From: Carnegiea gigantea
Lineage: Eukaryota > Streptophyta > Magnoliopsida > Caryophyllales > Cactaceae
Length of the DNA: 64,000 bases
Assembly (NCBI GenBank): GCA_029747015.1
Contig: JAKOGI010000123.1
Coordinates: 186,001 to 250,000 of the forward strand
Direction of reading: 5' to 3'
Shown one piece after another: positions 22,680 to 33,236 of this stretch (its first letter is position 1; every line of letters starts with the position of its first letter). Made by a program: the position numbers and the translations under genes. A model generated the notes under the pieces. That model worked only from the letters and a program-made list of their open reading frames with translations. It had not been told where the DNA came from and did no database searches.

Positions 22680-24714
22680 GTTTAGATGATTCGATGAGTA
22701 TAGATTGAATGCTATATTTGCAATCTGAGATGGAATCCAGAGGGGCATAACATTGTGTAAGGTAATTTTATTTTATTTTTTTTGTACATTGGGTAATTAT
22801 CATTATCCAACCGATAATTTTAGGAGGTCAAATATTACTAAGGTTAATTTTTTCAATTTTCAATGTGAGGTCATTTGGAAGGAACTTCATTGCACAAAAG
22901 ACCAGATAGCTCAAAGAGGTAATGTTTCAAATTTTAGGAGCTCGAGTAATCATTAAGAATATGTCTTGGAATCATTCTCTCCAATAGCAGGATTGCTGGT
23001 AGGGGTACGGCTGCCAATATTTGGATCTCTCTAGACCCTACAAAAGTGTGACCCACATAGGGAGGAGTTATAGTTGTTGTTATTGTTGTCGTTGTTAATA
23101 TTATTGTTGCATTGAGATTACTTTCTTACTTAAATCAACTGATTAATAAGCATGGTTGGGCAGAGCTCTATGCATCCTGAATTCTTAACAACTCATTATA
23201 GACCCAGGGCATGCCCACACTACTTTTGGTTTCTTTGCAGGGTTTTGGCTATGCATTCCCCCCCCCCCCCCAAAAAAAGGGAAAAAAAGAAAGGAAGCAA
23301 AGCAAAGTCTTTTTGGTATCATCTTTCATTTTATAGTAATTGCTTCATGTCATAGGAAATGTAGCTCAATAAATAGAGCTAGACTAAATTATAATCAACA
23401 GCTTGTGGAAGACAAGTTGCTTGGTGCAATGAAAGAGTATCCAATTCCTACCCTTTAGGTTCTTTATTGCAGACTAACTTACAGGGTGGGACCTGTGCAG
23501 TGATAGCCAACCTGTTCTCAGTCCATAGTAATAATCACAAGTATCTAGGAGTTGAGGACATCATCTCTTGCATATGCACCAAGATTAAGCCAGTTCATTG
23601 GCTCGTTGGTGATCTCAGCATCCAAGTTTTGCAGTCCATCTCTTTTTTGTTGTACAATCAAACCATAATGCACTTTGCAAAAAGCATCCCTGAAATTTAA
23701 CTTTTCGGATGATTTACGTGATTTCCAGCAGAAGGTTGGAACCTGTGTCTTTCTGTCTGAGCTTTATAGAGAAGCATCATTCAAGGCTCAAGGAGCACTC
23801 AATTGTCCACGATGTGTTGTACAGTCTGCCATCTACATATTGCTCAAGGAGCCAAATTCAATTTTGGGATATCTAAGCTAGTTTCTTTGAGGTAGGATCA
23901 ATAGATTATAAGGCGTTCTTGATCAAAAAGTAAAATAAATTTAAAAGAAAAAAGCTCGTAAGGTGTTCAGTGCTTAAGGTGCATTAAAAGGGTTCCACTA
24001 TTTGTTGTTTGTTTCAACTTCACGACCTCTTTCTAGGCATCACAAAAAACTCACACTTAGGAAATTTTTTCGACATAACTACAGTGGACTTAAGAAAAAT
24101 GCCTTGGGAAAATTATCGATTATCTTTTGTTGTGACTAGCGGGCAATCAACATTTTTGAATCTAGGGTTCTAAAGAAACAATGCAATTCAAAAGTAAGTT
24201 CTATATAATTGATTGCTTGAGTCAACTTCTACCTAGTCTCTCAATTCTCCAATTTCCTATGATCGATTATGTAATGAAGCACTTTACTATACTAGTAAAA
24301 GTTAGCACTAGATGTACTATTCGAAATGGCCTTACAAGCAATAAAGTCATTAATCACACTAATGGAATGACCTGATATGTGGCTTATGTATCAGAGCTCA
24401 ATAATATCAACAGATGTTATTATGAGATATTTTAGGACAATAGAACAATGCATACAAGTAAACAGACATCCTGACATTGAAATGGAGAAGGTTGGAAACG
24501 TGAGTTCAATAAAATTCGAATTTGTTTAGCAACGCGTGAGACCAACTGTGTCGAACACTTGTCATGAAATCCCCACATATAATAAGGCTGGCAAAAAGAT
24601 GTATGTAAATAACAGTTAGCTGACTAGATGACCAACAAGTTTTCTCCCAGTCCCACCATGCCTCACCCTAAAGCAAAACCTGAAAACTGATCTAGCAAAG
24701 TAAAATGCAGCCAG

Positions 24715-26821
24715 TCACGTACCATTTGGCAAGCCCACAGATAAAACTCGGTCAATATTATCAAGACGCCGTTGTATAGAACGTAAGAGTGTGTTTAATG
24801 CAGCCACTCTTCTTCTGATATTAGACAGCTTCGTAGCATGTTGCATGATGAATGGCAGTGGCGCATCTTCTAACAGCTGATCTAACTCTGCAAGATGAAA
24901 CATTCACACATTTGGAAGGGGTAAACATCTGCAACTGCCATGTACCACCATAGTGCAAAAAAAAAATGGCACATGAATACCAAATGTTACGCCGCTTTTT
25001 TTGTATAGCAATTGTCAATATTGTGTGTCTGAAAGGGGTTGTCTGTTCTAGCATAAATCTTCTCACTAACATGAATCCTGTAATATATATTCCACGTATT
25101 CCCGAGCTATTCTTCGCCTGCCGATTTTAATTATGTCCTAATTCACTGCCTTAATTTTTTTTAAGCAACTTCAACTGACTATCGTCCATTATTTCCGCTA
25201 AACCAGTGCGCTTCTTCCTGAAGGTCTTGCTGTATAAATTGCTTATACATGCTCATTCCGTCACAAAGTGACTTCCTCTCCTTTCTATTTGGTCAATGTC
25301 CCCTTGACCATTTTAGTTGATGACTGCTATTAGACTCATTACCTTCCATAATGTTTGATTAATTAATACATTGGTTAAATCCTTCACTTATTGGTTTATT
25401 TATGGGACATGCTTGCATCCATGAAACTTCCACAAGCCACAAATGACAAATCCATTGTCATATTCAGGAAACTTCTTGAATGAATTTCATCATGCCACTG
25501 TCTTTGATCCAACTGGAAATATAAACAGTAAGCAAATGGAGGGGCAGCCAGCACTTTCAAGCCAAACCAACTTCACAAGAAATGCAAGTAGTGGTAAACA
25601 TTACTCATAGCAGTATAAAACCTAGCTAGTAAACTATTGAGCAACAGATCAACCCCATAAAAGAAGTACTTTGCCAAATGACAAATCCATTGTCATATTC
25701 AGGAAACTTCTTGAATGAATTTCATCATGCCACTGTCTTTGATCCAACTGGAAATATAAACAGTAAGCAAATGGAGGGGCAGCCAGCACTTTCAAGCCAA
25801 ACCAACTTCACAAGAAATGCAAGTAGTGGTAAACATTACTCATAGCAGTATAAAACCTAGCTAGTAAACTATTGAGCAACAGATCAACCCCAAAGTTGGA
25901 TAGTAAGCGAGGATGGTTGATGATCATGGTTTGCAACCAGTAGCTCAAGGTTCAGTGTTTTACATTAGGATCTTGATTTAGTATCAAGTTAACAGTCAGC
26001 CAATAGGACTACAGGAGACTGTTCCAGAACTTGGAGACTTCATTGCAACATTTTAAACCAACAACCATTATGACTTTGTCGCTGAAGAGACATCTGACTT
26101 CAAGATTCAACTAAAGCAGTATCTAAATGTTCCATCTTTTGTTGTCACATGACTATGGGATCCAAGAAACCCTAATCATAAGAACACATCAATCTACGCC
26201 AATCCACTACCTAAAGCACACTGATATGCTAAGCAGTCGCACATTGCTGCTACCACTGAGCTTTTCCAGTCCCAGTTCACAATCACAGGAAATAAGCAAA
26301 GCAATTAGATTGTTGCTCAGTAATTAAATCTTGCAACCATGAACCCTGACCTTTCATCAACTGCACTAACACAATTAGAAAATTTCAGTTATCCCAATAA
26401 CGATATCCAACATTCTACAATCCACATAATCACGATTTGACCATAATTTCACAAAATTGAAAAGAAAAAAAAGAAACAAATGACAGAATTTATCGAAACT
26501 CGAATTGATTTTGGGCGCGATAAAATTACAATTACCTGCAGTAAGCCGATCAATGGCTGAACAGAGTTTGTCCTGACCAGTAGACGCATCCTCAGCTTTG
26601 GAATCAAAATCCCTAATTACACCCGCAAGCGTAGTAGAGATCCCCTTTGCCAGAGCTTCCGCATTGCCAGTGGCGTAATCAAAATGGGCATTGGTCCGAT
26701 TTTGAGGCAATTTAGCTTGGGAAGTTGAATCGTCGTGATTAGCTAATTGAGCTGAATTTGAATCACGGCCACTGATTGCAGGTACCGATTCAGATGATGA
26801 TTCATCACGATTGTCTGCCAT
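24715..26821 (-). CDS. SNAPIN / BLOC-1 subunit 7-like protein, two exons
   Basis: Coding exon 1 is 26821-26536 (ATG at 26819-26821, donor CTGCAG/GTAAT). The intron is 26535-24888 (1,648 bp). Exon 2 is 24887-24715 (acceptor CATCTTGCAG). The splice keeps phase: one base of exon 1 joins AG of exon 2 to give Glu (LTA-E-LDQLLED). The product of about 150 residues has an acidic, Ser-rich N-terminus, then helical coiled-coil-prone sequence (EALAKGISTTLAGVIRDFD) and the diagnostic KLSNIRRRVAALNTLLRSI near the C-terminus. This parallels the SNAPIN pattern in which an NARRRV-like motif precedes a final helix. In plants and animals this family belongs to BLOC-1, an endosomal sorting complex. The last exon either ends at TGA (24715-24717) or splices again at a GTACGT donor just before it. 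Confidence 0.8.
25441..25891. repeat. 216-bp perfect tandem duplication in the SNAPIN-like intron
   Basis: 25441-25656 and 25676-25891 are identical over 216 bp by eye, with a 19-bp spacer (period 235). The duplicated piece straddles the right border of copy B, including the CTTCACAAGAAA point where copy A diverges. No mismatch was seen, so the event is very recent or an assembly duplication. Confidence 0.92.
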
Positions 26822-27040
26822 TGAAAGAGTGAATTTTGAGCTCTAATCGAAATTCGAGGGAGTTCCAGCCAACTCGATCACAATCGTCGTGGATGATATG
26901 GATCGAGAGAGAGAGTCGAGAATAAGTTGGTCACCGGTTACCAAGGCGTTACCCGCCGGGGTTTAAACTAAAGCTGGGTAAAGCTCGTCTGACCAGATAC
27001 GATTATGGATTAAAATCGATACAATAGTAAGTGAGTTTAG
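26822..27040 (-). promoter_or_regulatory. Presumed promoter of the SNAPIN-like gene
   Basis: This short region upstream of the minus-strand ATG is bounded by a MITE from 27044. It contains a GAGAGAGAG run at 26905-26914 and no obvious TATA box. The assignment is positional only. Confidence 0.35.
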
Positions 27041-27043
27041 ATA

Positions 27044-27477
27044 GAGTGTTTGTTCAGTAAAATTAGCGATTTAAGTAGTAGATAGTGATTTAGATAGCAG
27101 ATAGCTGTTCAATTAATGGATAGCATTTCTAATTTAGCTGTTAGTGGATAGCTGTTTAGAATAGCAGTTGAATAAAATGTGTTCGGTAAATTTAGCTGTT
27201 GGATTAGCTGATTAATATAAATTGACATTAAAGGATATAGATAATTTCCAAAGATAAAATTTCCAAAGGGTAATTTTTGGTACAAAATATGAAATGCTAC
27301 TTTTGAATGTAAAACGTTAATACTATTAGCTTTTCAAAAACGCTACTTAAAACGCTAAACGCTACTTGAAATGCTAGTCAAAACACTGCGTTACCGAACA
27401 CTAAAAATTACGTAATGAGTGTATTGACTTAGTCAAAATGCTAAACGCTACCCAAAACACTGTTGCTGAACGTACGC
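27044..27477. mobile_element. PIF/Harbinger-like MITE, copy 1 (uninterrupted)
   Basis: Left end GAGTGTTTGTTCAGTAA and right end TTGCTGAACGTACGC are inverted relatives; ATA flanks both sides (27041-27043, 27478-27480). The interior carries repeated TAGCGGATAGCTGTT-type motifs and AACGCTACTTAAAACGCT blocks shared with the copies at 29776 and 30162. The junction GTATTGACTTAGTCAAAA at 27421-27438 is the intact version of the site where copy 3 entered copy 2. Confidence 0.75.
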
Positions 27478-27480
27478 ATA

Positions 27481-27640
27481 AATTTTTAATCTGTTTAATT
27501 AAATAGGTTGAATATATTCAATTCATTTAATTAAATGAGTTAAATTTAAGTTGAGATTCTCGACATAAAGAAATATTTATTTAACCTATTTACCTGAATA
27601 GATTAAATATATGAACCCATTTACCTATTTATTATTTACC
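27481..27640. repeat. Fragment of the 13.5-kb-type hAT element
   Basis: TTTAATTAAATAGGTTGAAT and GAGATTCTCGACATAAAGAA resemble 13560-13690 in the element at 13458-14270. Neither terminus is present, so it is a remnant. Confidence 0.5.
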
Positions 27641-28975
27641 TATTACCTTTTTTGATAATTAACAACACAAACGCAAATAGTATAATTTTGATTATACATA
27701 AATTAAGAATACTAGATTTTGTAAGAAAAAAAATCTAAATTAAAATCTATAGCGTGCCTATGCAATGCACATGTTTAGAACTAGTAGATACATATTTTTT
27801 ATTAACACAATGAGAGATAATTAGATAAACAAAATTATCTTAAAAATAAGGGATTTTTATAACGCAAATATAAAAAAAAAAAATCAATCATAATATGTCT
27901 ATATATTTTTAACGTACATTTTGATAATAGGAATGAAGCTTATGATTTGTGGCTTATATTGTTTTATAATATAGGTGTCTAACTTGACTAAAAGAATTTT
28001 CTAGAACCAACTAATACAATAAGTAAAAAGTTGAAAGCCATGCAATCAGCTAGTGTCTAATCAGTAAATAAGATGTAATTTCATAATTGCACTACAATGT
28101 TATAGAATTTTTTACATGTCAACTAGAGAAATAATTATTATCATCAACAAAATTGTAAAGAAGAGGCTAATCTAACTAGTTTAATTTTTTTATATTATAA
28201 AATTCCTCTAGTTTTAAGAGAAATTGCATTTGTTTTATTATCATAGATGGAAATCTCTAGTCAATGTAAAATTGTTTGTGTATTTAGACTAGTTCAGTGA
28301 TGTTTAATTTTTTTAAAGAAAAAATTTATAATGTCCTCCCCTCTTCTTTTCACTCTGGGTGGGAACAAATATTATTGTGATAGGGGGAAGGAGTTGAACT
28401 ATTTTTTATCCCTTGATCAATTTTCCCCCCCCCCCCAAAAAAAAGAGATTAAAAGCATCGTCTCTTTGACTCCACATAGCCCCCTATACATTCAATTCAA
28501 ATAGGAACTTAAATTATCAGTAGGTTACAAATTAAAATTACAAAACTACATGCTTACCTTATCTAATACCCTAGAAATATTCCTCTTAACAAAATTAAAC
28601 ATCCCTCTTGTTTTCAGGAAAAAAAAAAAAAAAGGATATTCGTTCACCCAATACTTCGTGAGAGCCCTCTTTTTTCTTTCAGAATTTCAACTTCAATACA
28701 TTTTTTTCCCTATATAATGTATACTTTGATTACATGCTCACCCTTAATTTATAAAAGCAAATAGAATGGAGCCTCATAGTTCATTACAAAAAGTCCTTTG
28801 CATCAAAAAAAGTCTATAATCATTATGAACAGATCTAATTAAAGGATACATCAACAACGTTATCTTAGAATCTCGCCAAAAAGTAGACATATATAATCAT
28901 AATGAGACAAGTTCAACCCATTTCTTCTTCTTTTTTTGCTTGCAGATGAGAAAAGTTGAAGCAATTTAACACCAT

Positions 28976-29006
<31 letters not shown>

Positions 29007-29040
29007 TTTTTGATTCCCTGCAAAACAGAAAGCCCACACC
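27641..29040. other. AT-rich intergenic DNA, no gene seen
   Basis: Contains homopolymer runs (C10 at 28427-28436, A12 at 28620-28633) and a TTTA repeat (28974-29008). No coding frame or element ends were recognised. Confidence 0.5.
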
Positions 29041-29775
29041 AAGGTTATTATTTGGTAAAGAGCTTTTTTGGCACAAAAAAAGCTTTTTGTTGATATTAGC
29101 TGTTTGACTGTAGTTAAAAAATTCTTTTGATTGTTTAGTTGATTACTATTTTAGATTAGCTTTTTATACCCAAAAAGTTCTTTTACAAAAAGTTATGTGG
29201 AATAACTTTTTCAAAAAGCTTTTTAATATTTATTATTAAAATGATCATACTAATCTTATAATTTGATAAAATTTACATAAGATGTCATTCATAAATGATA
29301 TTTTCAAATATTGGATACTTATACTTTAAATTTTTTATTTTTTTTCTCTTTTGGGGCAAGAGTTGTAGATGGTCACGATGTCGAAGATAATGCTTTTAAT
29401 TTTAATGCTTTCTTAATTTAACAAATAATTTATGTTAGTTAGTCTTACATGATATATAAATATTTTTTATGTCACATAATTTCAATTGCTATTAAAAAAG
29501 AAAACATTTAACATTAAAAAATATTTTAATAATAAATACTAAAATTAGGAAAAGGTATAAATGTGATTTTATATATTACAAAAGTTTTAATTCATAATTC
29601 ACATCAAAAAGAAAAATAAATACCCAATAAAAAATCGCTTTATTAGAAAAATAATAAAATTGAGCAATAGATATAAGTGAAATTTTATCAAATAATTTTG
29701 TTAGAAACAGCTACCTTCACCAATCATTTTTTCACGAATAGCTAATACAATCAGCAAAATCAAACAGTTAATATA

Positions 29776-30625
29776 GACCATGTTTGGCAAAATTAGCGGT
29801 TCAGGTAGCAGATAGCGGTTCAGATAGCGGATAGCTATTTAGGTAGTGGATAGCGTTTCTAATTTAGTTGTTAGCATATAGCTATTTGGATAAGCAGTTG
29901 AAATAAATGTGTTCGGTAAATTTCGTTGTTGGGCTAATTGATTAATATAAATTTGAATAAAAGGATATAGATAATTTCCAAATATAAAATTTTCAAAGGA
30001 TATTTTTTGACCAAAAAAATAAAACGCTACTTTTGAATGCAAAACGTTAACAATATTAATTTTTCAGAAACGCTGCTTAAAACGCTGAACGCTATTTGAA
30101 ATGTTAGTAAAAATACTATGTTATCGAACACCCAAAATTACTTAATGAGTGTATTGACTTAGGCCCTATTCGGCAAAATTAGCGGTTCAAGTAGCGGATA
30201 GCGATTCAGGTAGCGGATAGCTGTTTAGGCAGCGGATAGCGTTTCTAATTTAACTGTTAGCGGATAGTTGTTTGGATGAGCAATTGAAATAAATGTATTC
30301 GGTAGATTTAATTATTGGGTTAGCTGATTAATATAAATTGACATAAAAGGATATAGATAATTTTCAAATATAAAATTTCGTAAGGATATTTTTTGGCAAA
30401 AAAAATAAAACGTTACTTTTAAATGCCAAATGTTAATACTATTAGCTTTTCAGAAACGCTACTTAAAACGCTAAACGCAACTTGAAACGCTAGTCAAAAT
30501 ACTATGTTACCGAACACTAAAAATTACTCGATGAGTGTGTTAATTTAGTCAAAACGCTGTTGCCGAACACGCCCTTAGTCAAAACGCCAAACGTTACTCA
30601 AAACACTGTTGTCAAACATGCTCAT
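29776..30625. mobile_element. PIF/Harbinger-like MITE, copy 2, split by copy 3
   Basis: Left end GACCATGTTTGGCAA and right end TTGTCAAACATGCTC, flanked by ATA on both sides. The body matches copy 1 but is split at GTATTGACTTA (30151-30161) and resumes at TTAGTCAAAACGCC (30575). Together the pieces rebuild the arrangement of copy 1. Confidence 0.8.
30162..30574. mobile_element. PIF/Harbinger-like MITE, copy 3, nested in copy 2
   Basis: Starts GGCCCTATTCGGCAA and ends TTGCCGAACACGCCC (inverted termini), with a 3-bp TTA duplication at 30159-30161 and 30575-30577. A TTA duplication with GGCC...GCCC-type ends fits Tourist/PIF-Harbinger. It is 413 bp long without coding content. Confidence 0.88.
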
Positions 30626-30722
30626 AATCAACAAAATAACCTATAACTAATACAATCAGTTAATAATTAACAGTTGATTGCTAAACAGGGTCCAACTCCC
30701 CAACTGATTGAGCTGGACTATT

Positions 30723-30812
30723 TGGGCTTGCTTGATCGCAATCTGTACCACCCAAAACTCGTTAAAGCGGCCACAACCTAAACCCTAATCAGAATCCCTT
30801 TCAACTATATAA
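30723..30812 (+). promoter_or_regulatory. Promoter of the snoRNA cluster: site II, telo-box, TATA
   Basis: TGGGCT (site II type) at 30723-30728, AAACCCTAA (telo-box) at 30780-30788 and TATATAA at 30806-30812 are in the usual order. The site II plus telo-box combination is typical of plant promoters for ribosomal-protein and snoRNA genes. A second AACCCTAAT occurs near 30852. Transcription would start near 30840 and run into the three snoRNAs. Confidence 0.65.
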
Positions 30813-30952
30813 TTCCCAATTGCTCTCTTCGATCACCACCCACCTAATCGGAACCCTAATTCCTCGGTTTCTTCTTCCTGAAATCATTCACTCTCGTCTC
30901 CTTTGCTTCACAGATATCCAATTTGTGCAGTTTCTTTGTGTTTTTCTCTGTG

Positions 30953-31048
30953 CTGAAAGTGATGATATTTGATTGTCGCCCCAGTCTTACTGGGCATCTA
31001 CAAATGTTAGATGCCATATGTGGTGATTGACCTTTTATCTGATTCTTC
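30953..31048 (+). ncRNA. Box C/D snoRNA with an 18S rRNA guide (cluster member 1)
   Basis: Box C GTGATGA at 30959-30965 and box D CTGA at 31039-31042, with a short GAA/TTC closing stem. The guide directly upstream of box D, TTGACCTTTTAT, is complementary over 12 nt to the conserved 18S rRNA segment ATAAAAGGTCAA. The fifth-nucleotide rule points to an adenosine in its AAAA run. The interior has two overlapping hairpins (CCCAGT/ACTGGG and GGCATCTA/TAGATGCC, 30980-31016), and no good D' box was seen. Confidence 0.72.
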
Positions 31049-31130
31049 TCTATCTCTGTTCAATTTTCCTGTTCTTCTCTTTTCTGATTCTTTTAATTTT
31101 GGTTTTTGATCGATTTATCCTGGAAATTAG

Positions 31131-31223
31131 CAAGGAGGTGTGATGATATTTACCCACCGAAATCTCTGAATACCTGTTGATGAATTCATTTCAACATGCA
31201 CTACCATCTGATCTCTCTCCTGC
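31131..31223 (+). ncRNA. Box C/D snoRNA, U33-like (cluster member 2)
   Basis: Box C GTGATGA (31140-31146), D' CTGA (31166-31169), C' TTGATGA (31177-31183) and D CTGA (31208-31211), closed by AGGAG/CTCCT. The D guide CATGCACTACCA pairs with 18S rRNA TGGTGGTGCATG (12 nt, one G-U). The fifth position selects the U that U33 (human 18S U1326, yeast snR55) modifies. The D' guide (CCACCGAAATCT) has no target I recognise. All four boxes and the stem are in place. Confidence 0.85.
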
Positions 31224-31430
31224 TTTCTCTTCTTCCGATTTTTCGAAATTTTCTGCATTCTGTAGGCAAATTCTGTGCAATCCATCGTGAAATTTTTAGT
31301 TTTTTACTAACAAACCCTATTTTTCTAGTGATTTCATCAAAATGAGCACAAATTTCCATTCTTAGATTCCGCAAAATCCTGCCCTTCTAATTTTTTTTGT
31401 TGGGTCTACTTTGATTTGTGTTCATTTAAA

Positions 31431-31522
31431 CTGCAATCAATGATGAAAAATTCCCAATATCCTGAGGATTTTTCAGTGATTAATAATCCTTAAAAATCAC
31501 CATCTTTCGGCTGAGATTGCAG
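31431..31522 (+). ncRNA. Box C/D snoRNA, U51/snR39-like (cluster member 3)
   Basis: A perfect 8-bp terminal stem CTGCAATC/GATTGCAG (31431-31438, 31515-31522) encloses box C ATGATGA (31440-31446), D' CTGA (31462-31465), a C'-like GTGATTA (31476-31482) and box D CTGA (31511-31514). The D guide TCACCATCTTTCGG is complementary over 14 nt to 25S rRNA CCGAAAGATGGTGA. The fifth nucleotide selects the A equivalent to yeast 25S A807, the snR39/snR59 (human U51/U32) site. The D' guide target was not identified. Confidence 0.88.
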
Positions 31523-31559
31523 ATTATCCCGATTTTAATTTGTTTGCCCATGGTATCTA

Positions 31560-31591
31560 ATGCCCAGATCTTGTTTTTGTCATCTGGGCAT
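31560..31591 (+). other. Perfect 10-bp inverted repeat downstream of the snoRNAs
   Basis: ATGCCCAGAT (31560-31569) and ATCTGGGCAT (31582-31591) form a 10-bp stem with a 12-nt T-rich loop. It shares the GGGCAT/ATGCCC core with the hairpins inside snoRNA member 1. It could be an RNA structure or processing signal; the function is unknown. Confidence 0.5.
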
Positions 31592-33217
31592 TTCGTTTTT
31601 AGGGCATAAATTGATAACAGATCTTGCGACACAGTTAGCTTCATCTTTTGATAATAAGCTCTCTGTTACTTTGTAACTGTTTACATATTCTTGGTTTACA
31701 TATTCATAGGTTGTACTGTTTTTTTATAACAAGACAAGACATTCTTAGGGTTTGGGATTCATGTAATGAGAAGAAGGGGCTGAAGTTTGGCTCTTTGGCT
31801 TGTGTTAAAAGTGCCTCAGAGATGAATGCAGCTCCCAATATCAACTTCATGCCCAGCTTGTTACTGAGTTTTGCCTTTTGCTTTTGGTTAGCAAAAATTA
31901 CTGATGGGCTGGGACATGTTCCCATTTCATGGGTTTCACCTTGAAGAGTTTTCTGTGTATCATGTTCTCAAGCTGCCTTTCACTTCCATGGGTATAAAGA
32001 ATGCCCTTTTTGGGTTTTTAAATCCTCGTGCCTTTGTAGGTAGAAAATGGGTTAAATTCTATGGGATGTATTGTTGGATGTATGGTGTTAATATGATATG
32101 ATTATTGGATGTTGAATATGGGTGCAAAATGGGTTAAATTCTTTAGTCTATATGTATTTGAATAAAATTTTTACATTCACTGTATTCTGTGGGCATAGTT
32201 ATGGATGTAACTTTACAATACCTGATGAATATGAGTATGAATATTAATTTTGAAAATAGATATGGGTGAAAGCACAGTTAAATCTGTCCTGTATTTGCTC
32301 TATTGCCACCTCTATATACAGCATTGTCCATGTAACACACGAGGACCAGTGACTTCTAGCAGGGTTAACAAGATCATGATGTTTTGCAAATTTTAGTAGG
32401 TGCTGCAAACCTGGGTTATAATAATCAGTAGTTTTTGAAAACTTTTCATAATTACCTTTTATTTTCATGGTCTTTCTTTCCCAAAATTTAGGGTTTGTGT
32501 GGTTTAAATTGTGTCACATTAGCATATTTATAAATCTGGATCTAGTATTTGCAAAAATTCAAGTTTGAGTTGAATTCAGATTTGGACAATGTGAAAATTT
32601 GAATGAGAAATTGATGTCTAATACTAGATTTTTTTGGGGAGGGTTTGGATAATTGGGACAATATCAAATTTAGATCAAATCAGATTTGGACAATAAAAAC
32701 ATAAAAATGCTGTATCTGAATTAAAAATCTGAATAAAAATTCATGACCATGCTTGATTGTTTTTTGGGTTGGGTAATTTTTTGCCTGTGCTATTTGGATC
32801 TATGATGCAAGTCTTGGCTTTTGACAACAGTCATAGTATTAGCCACAGTTATGGATATCTATGAAATGAGATCCAAGGATGATTACTATGAAAATAGATC
32901 CAAGTCTTACTATGAACTGCAATCAAGCTATGGATTACTTGACCACGAGTCCTCCTCCTATAAGCCCGTAAGGAAGTAGCATAATTTCCAGTAGCATAAG
33001 GAAGTAGCATAATTTCCAGTAGCCCGTAAGGAAATACGCTCAAGCCTGGCCCGTGCCTCGAAGTGGGTTGGGACTTTAAAATTATAAACACTTTTACTTC
33101 AAAAAAAGAAAAAGTTATAATGGTAGGGCAAGATAAATTACAAAGTCACTAAGTTGCGACCACAAACTTTTTATTATTTTTTGGAAAGATTTACAAATGT
33201 GGTGCAATTGCAAGTTG
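31592..33217. other. Downstream of the snoRNA cluster, no protein gene recognised
   Basis: This may include the 3' part of the snoRNA precursor or a non-coding host transcript. A 26-bp unit with GGAAGTAGCATAATTTCC is tandemly repeated at 32970-32995 and 32998-33023. No conserved coding frame was found. Confidence 0.4.
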
Positions 33218-33236
33218 CAACCACAAAAATTTTATT

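Larger units (their letters stand above)
20184..25582. repeat. Segmental duplication, copy B
   Basis: Direct-orientation duplicate of 3225-9848, separated from it by about 10.3 kb that includes the PPR gene. It preserves the sites that were empty before the gypsy (20184-20188 TACTG), solo-LTR (near 23480) and L1 (25573-25582) insertions in copy A. It carries its own insertions at about 21024-21764 and 22215-22679. The right part includes exon 2 and part of the intron of the SNAPIN-like gene. Confidence 0.88.
29044..30692. mobile_element. Possible outer MITE hosting nested PIF-like copies
   Basis: Sequence just left of 29776 (GCTAATACAATCAGCAAAATC, near 29740) and right of 30625 (CTAATACAATCAGTTAATAA, near 30646) look like parts of one element, ending GATTGCTAAACAGGGTCC at 30692. 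A matching left end (TTATTTGGTAAAGAG near 29050) is degenerate. This is a weak inference. Confidence 0.35.

Noticed and set aside
31648..31944. 98-codon plus-strand ORF downstream of the snoRNA cluster as host protein
   Set aside because: No recognisable motif and no clear splice structure linking it to the cluster; left as non-coding.
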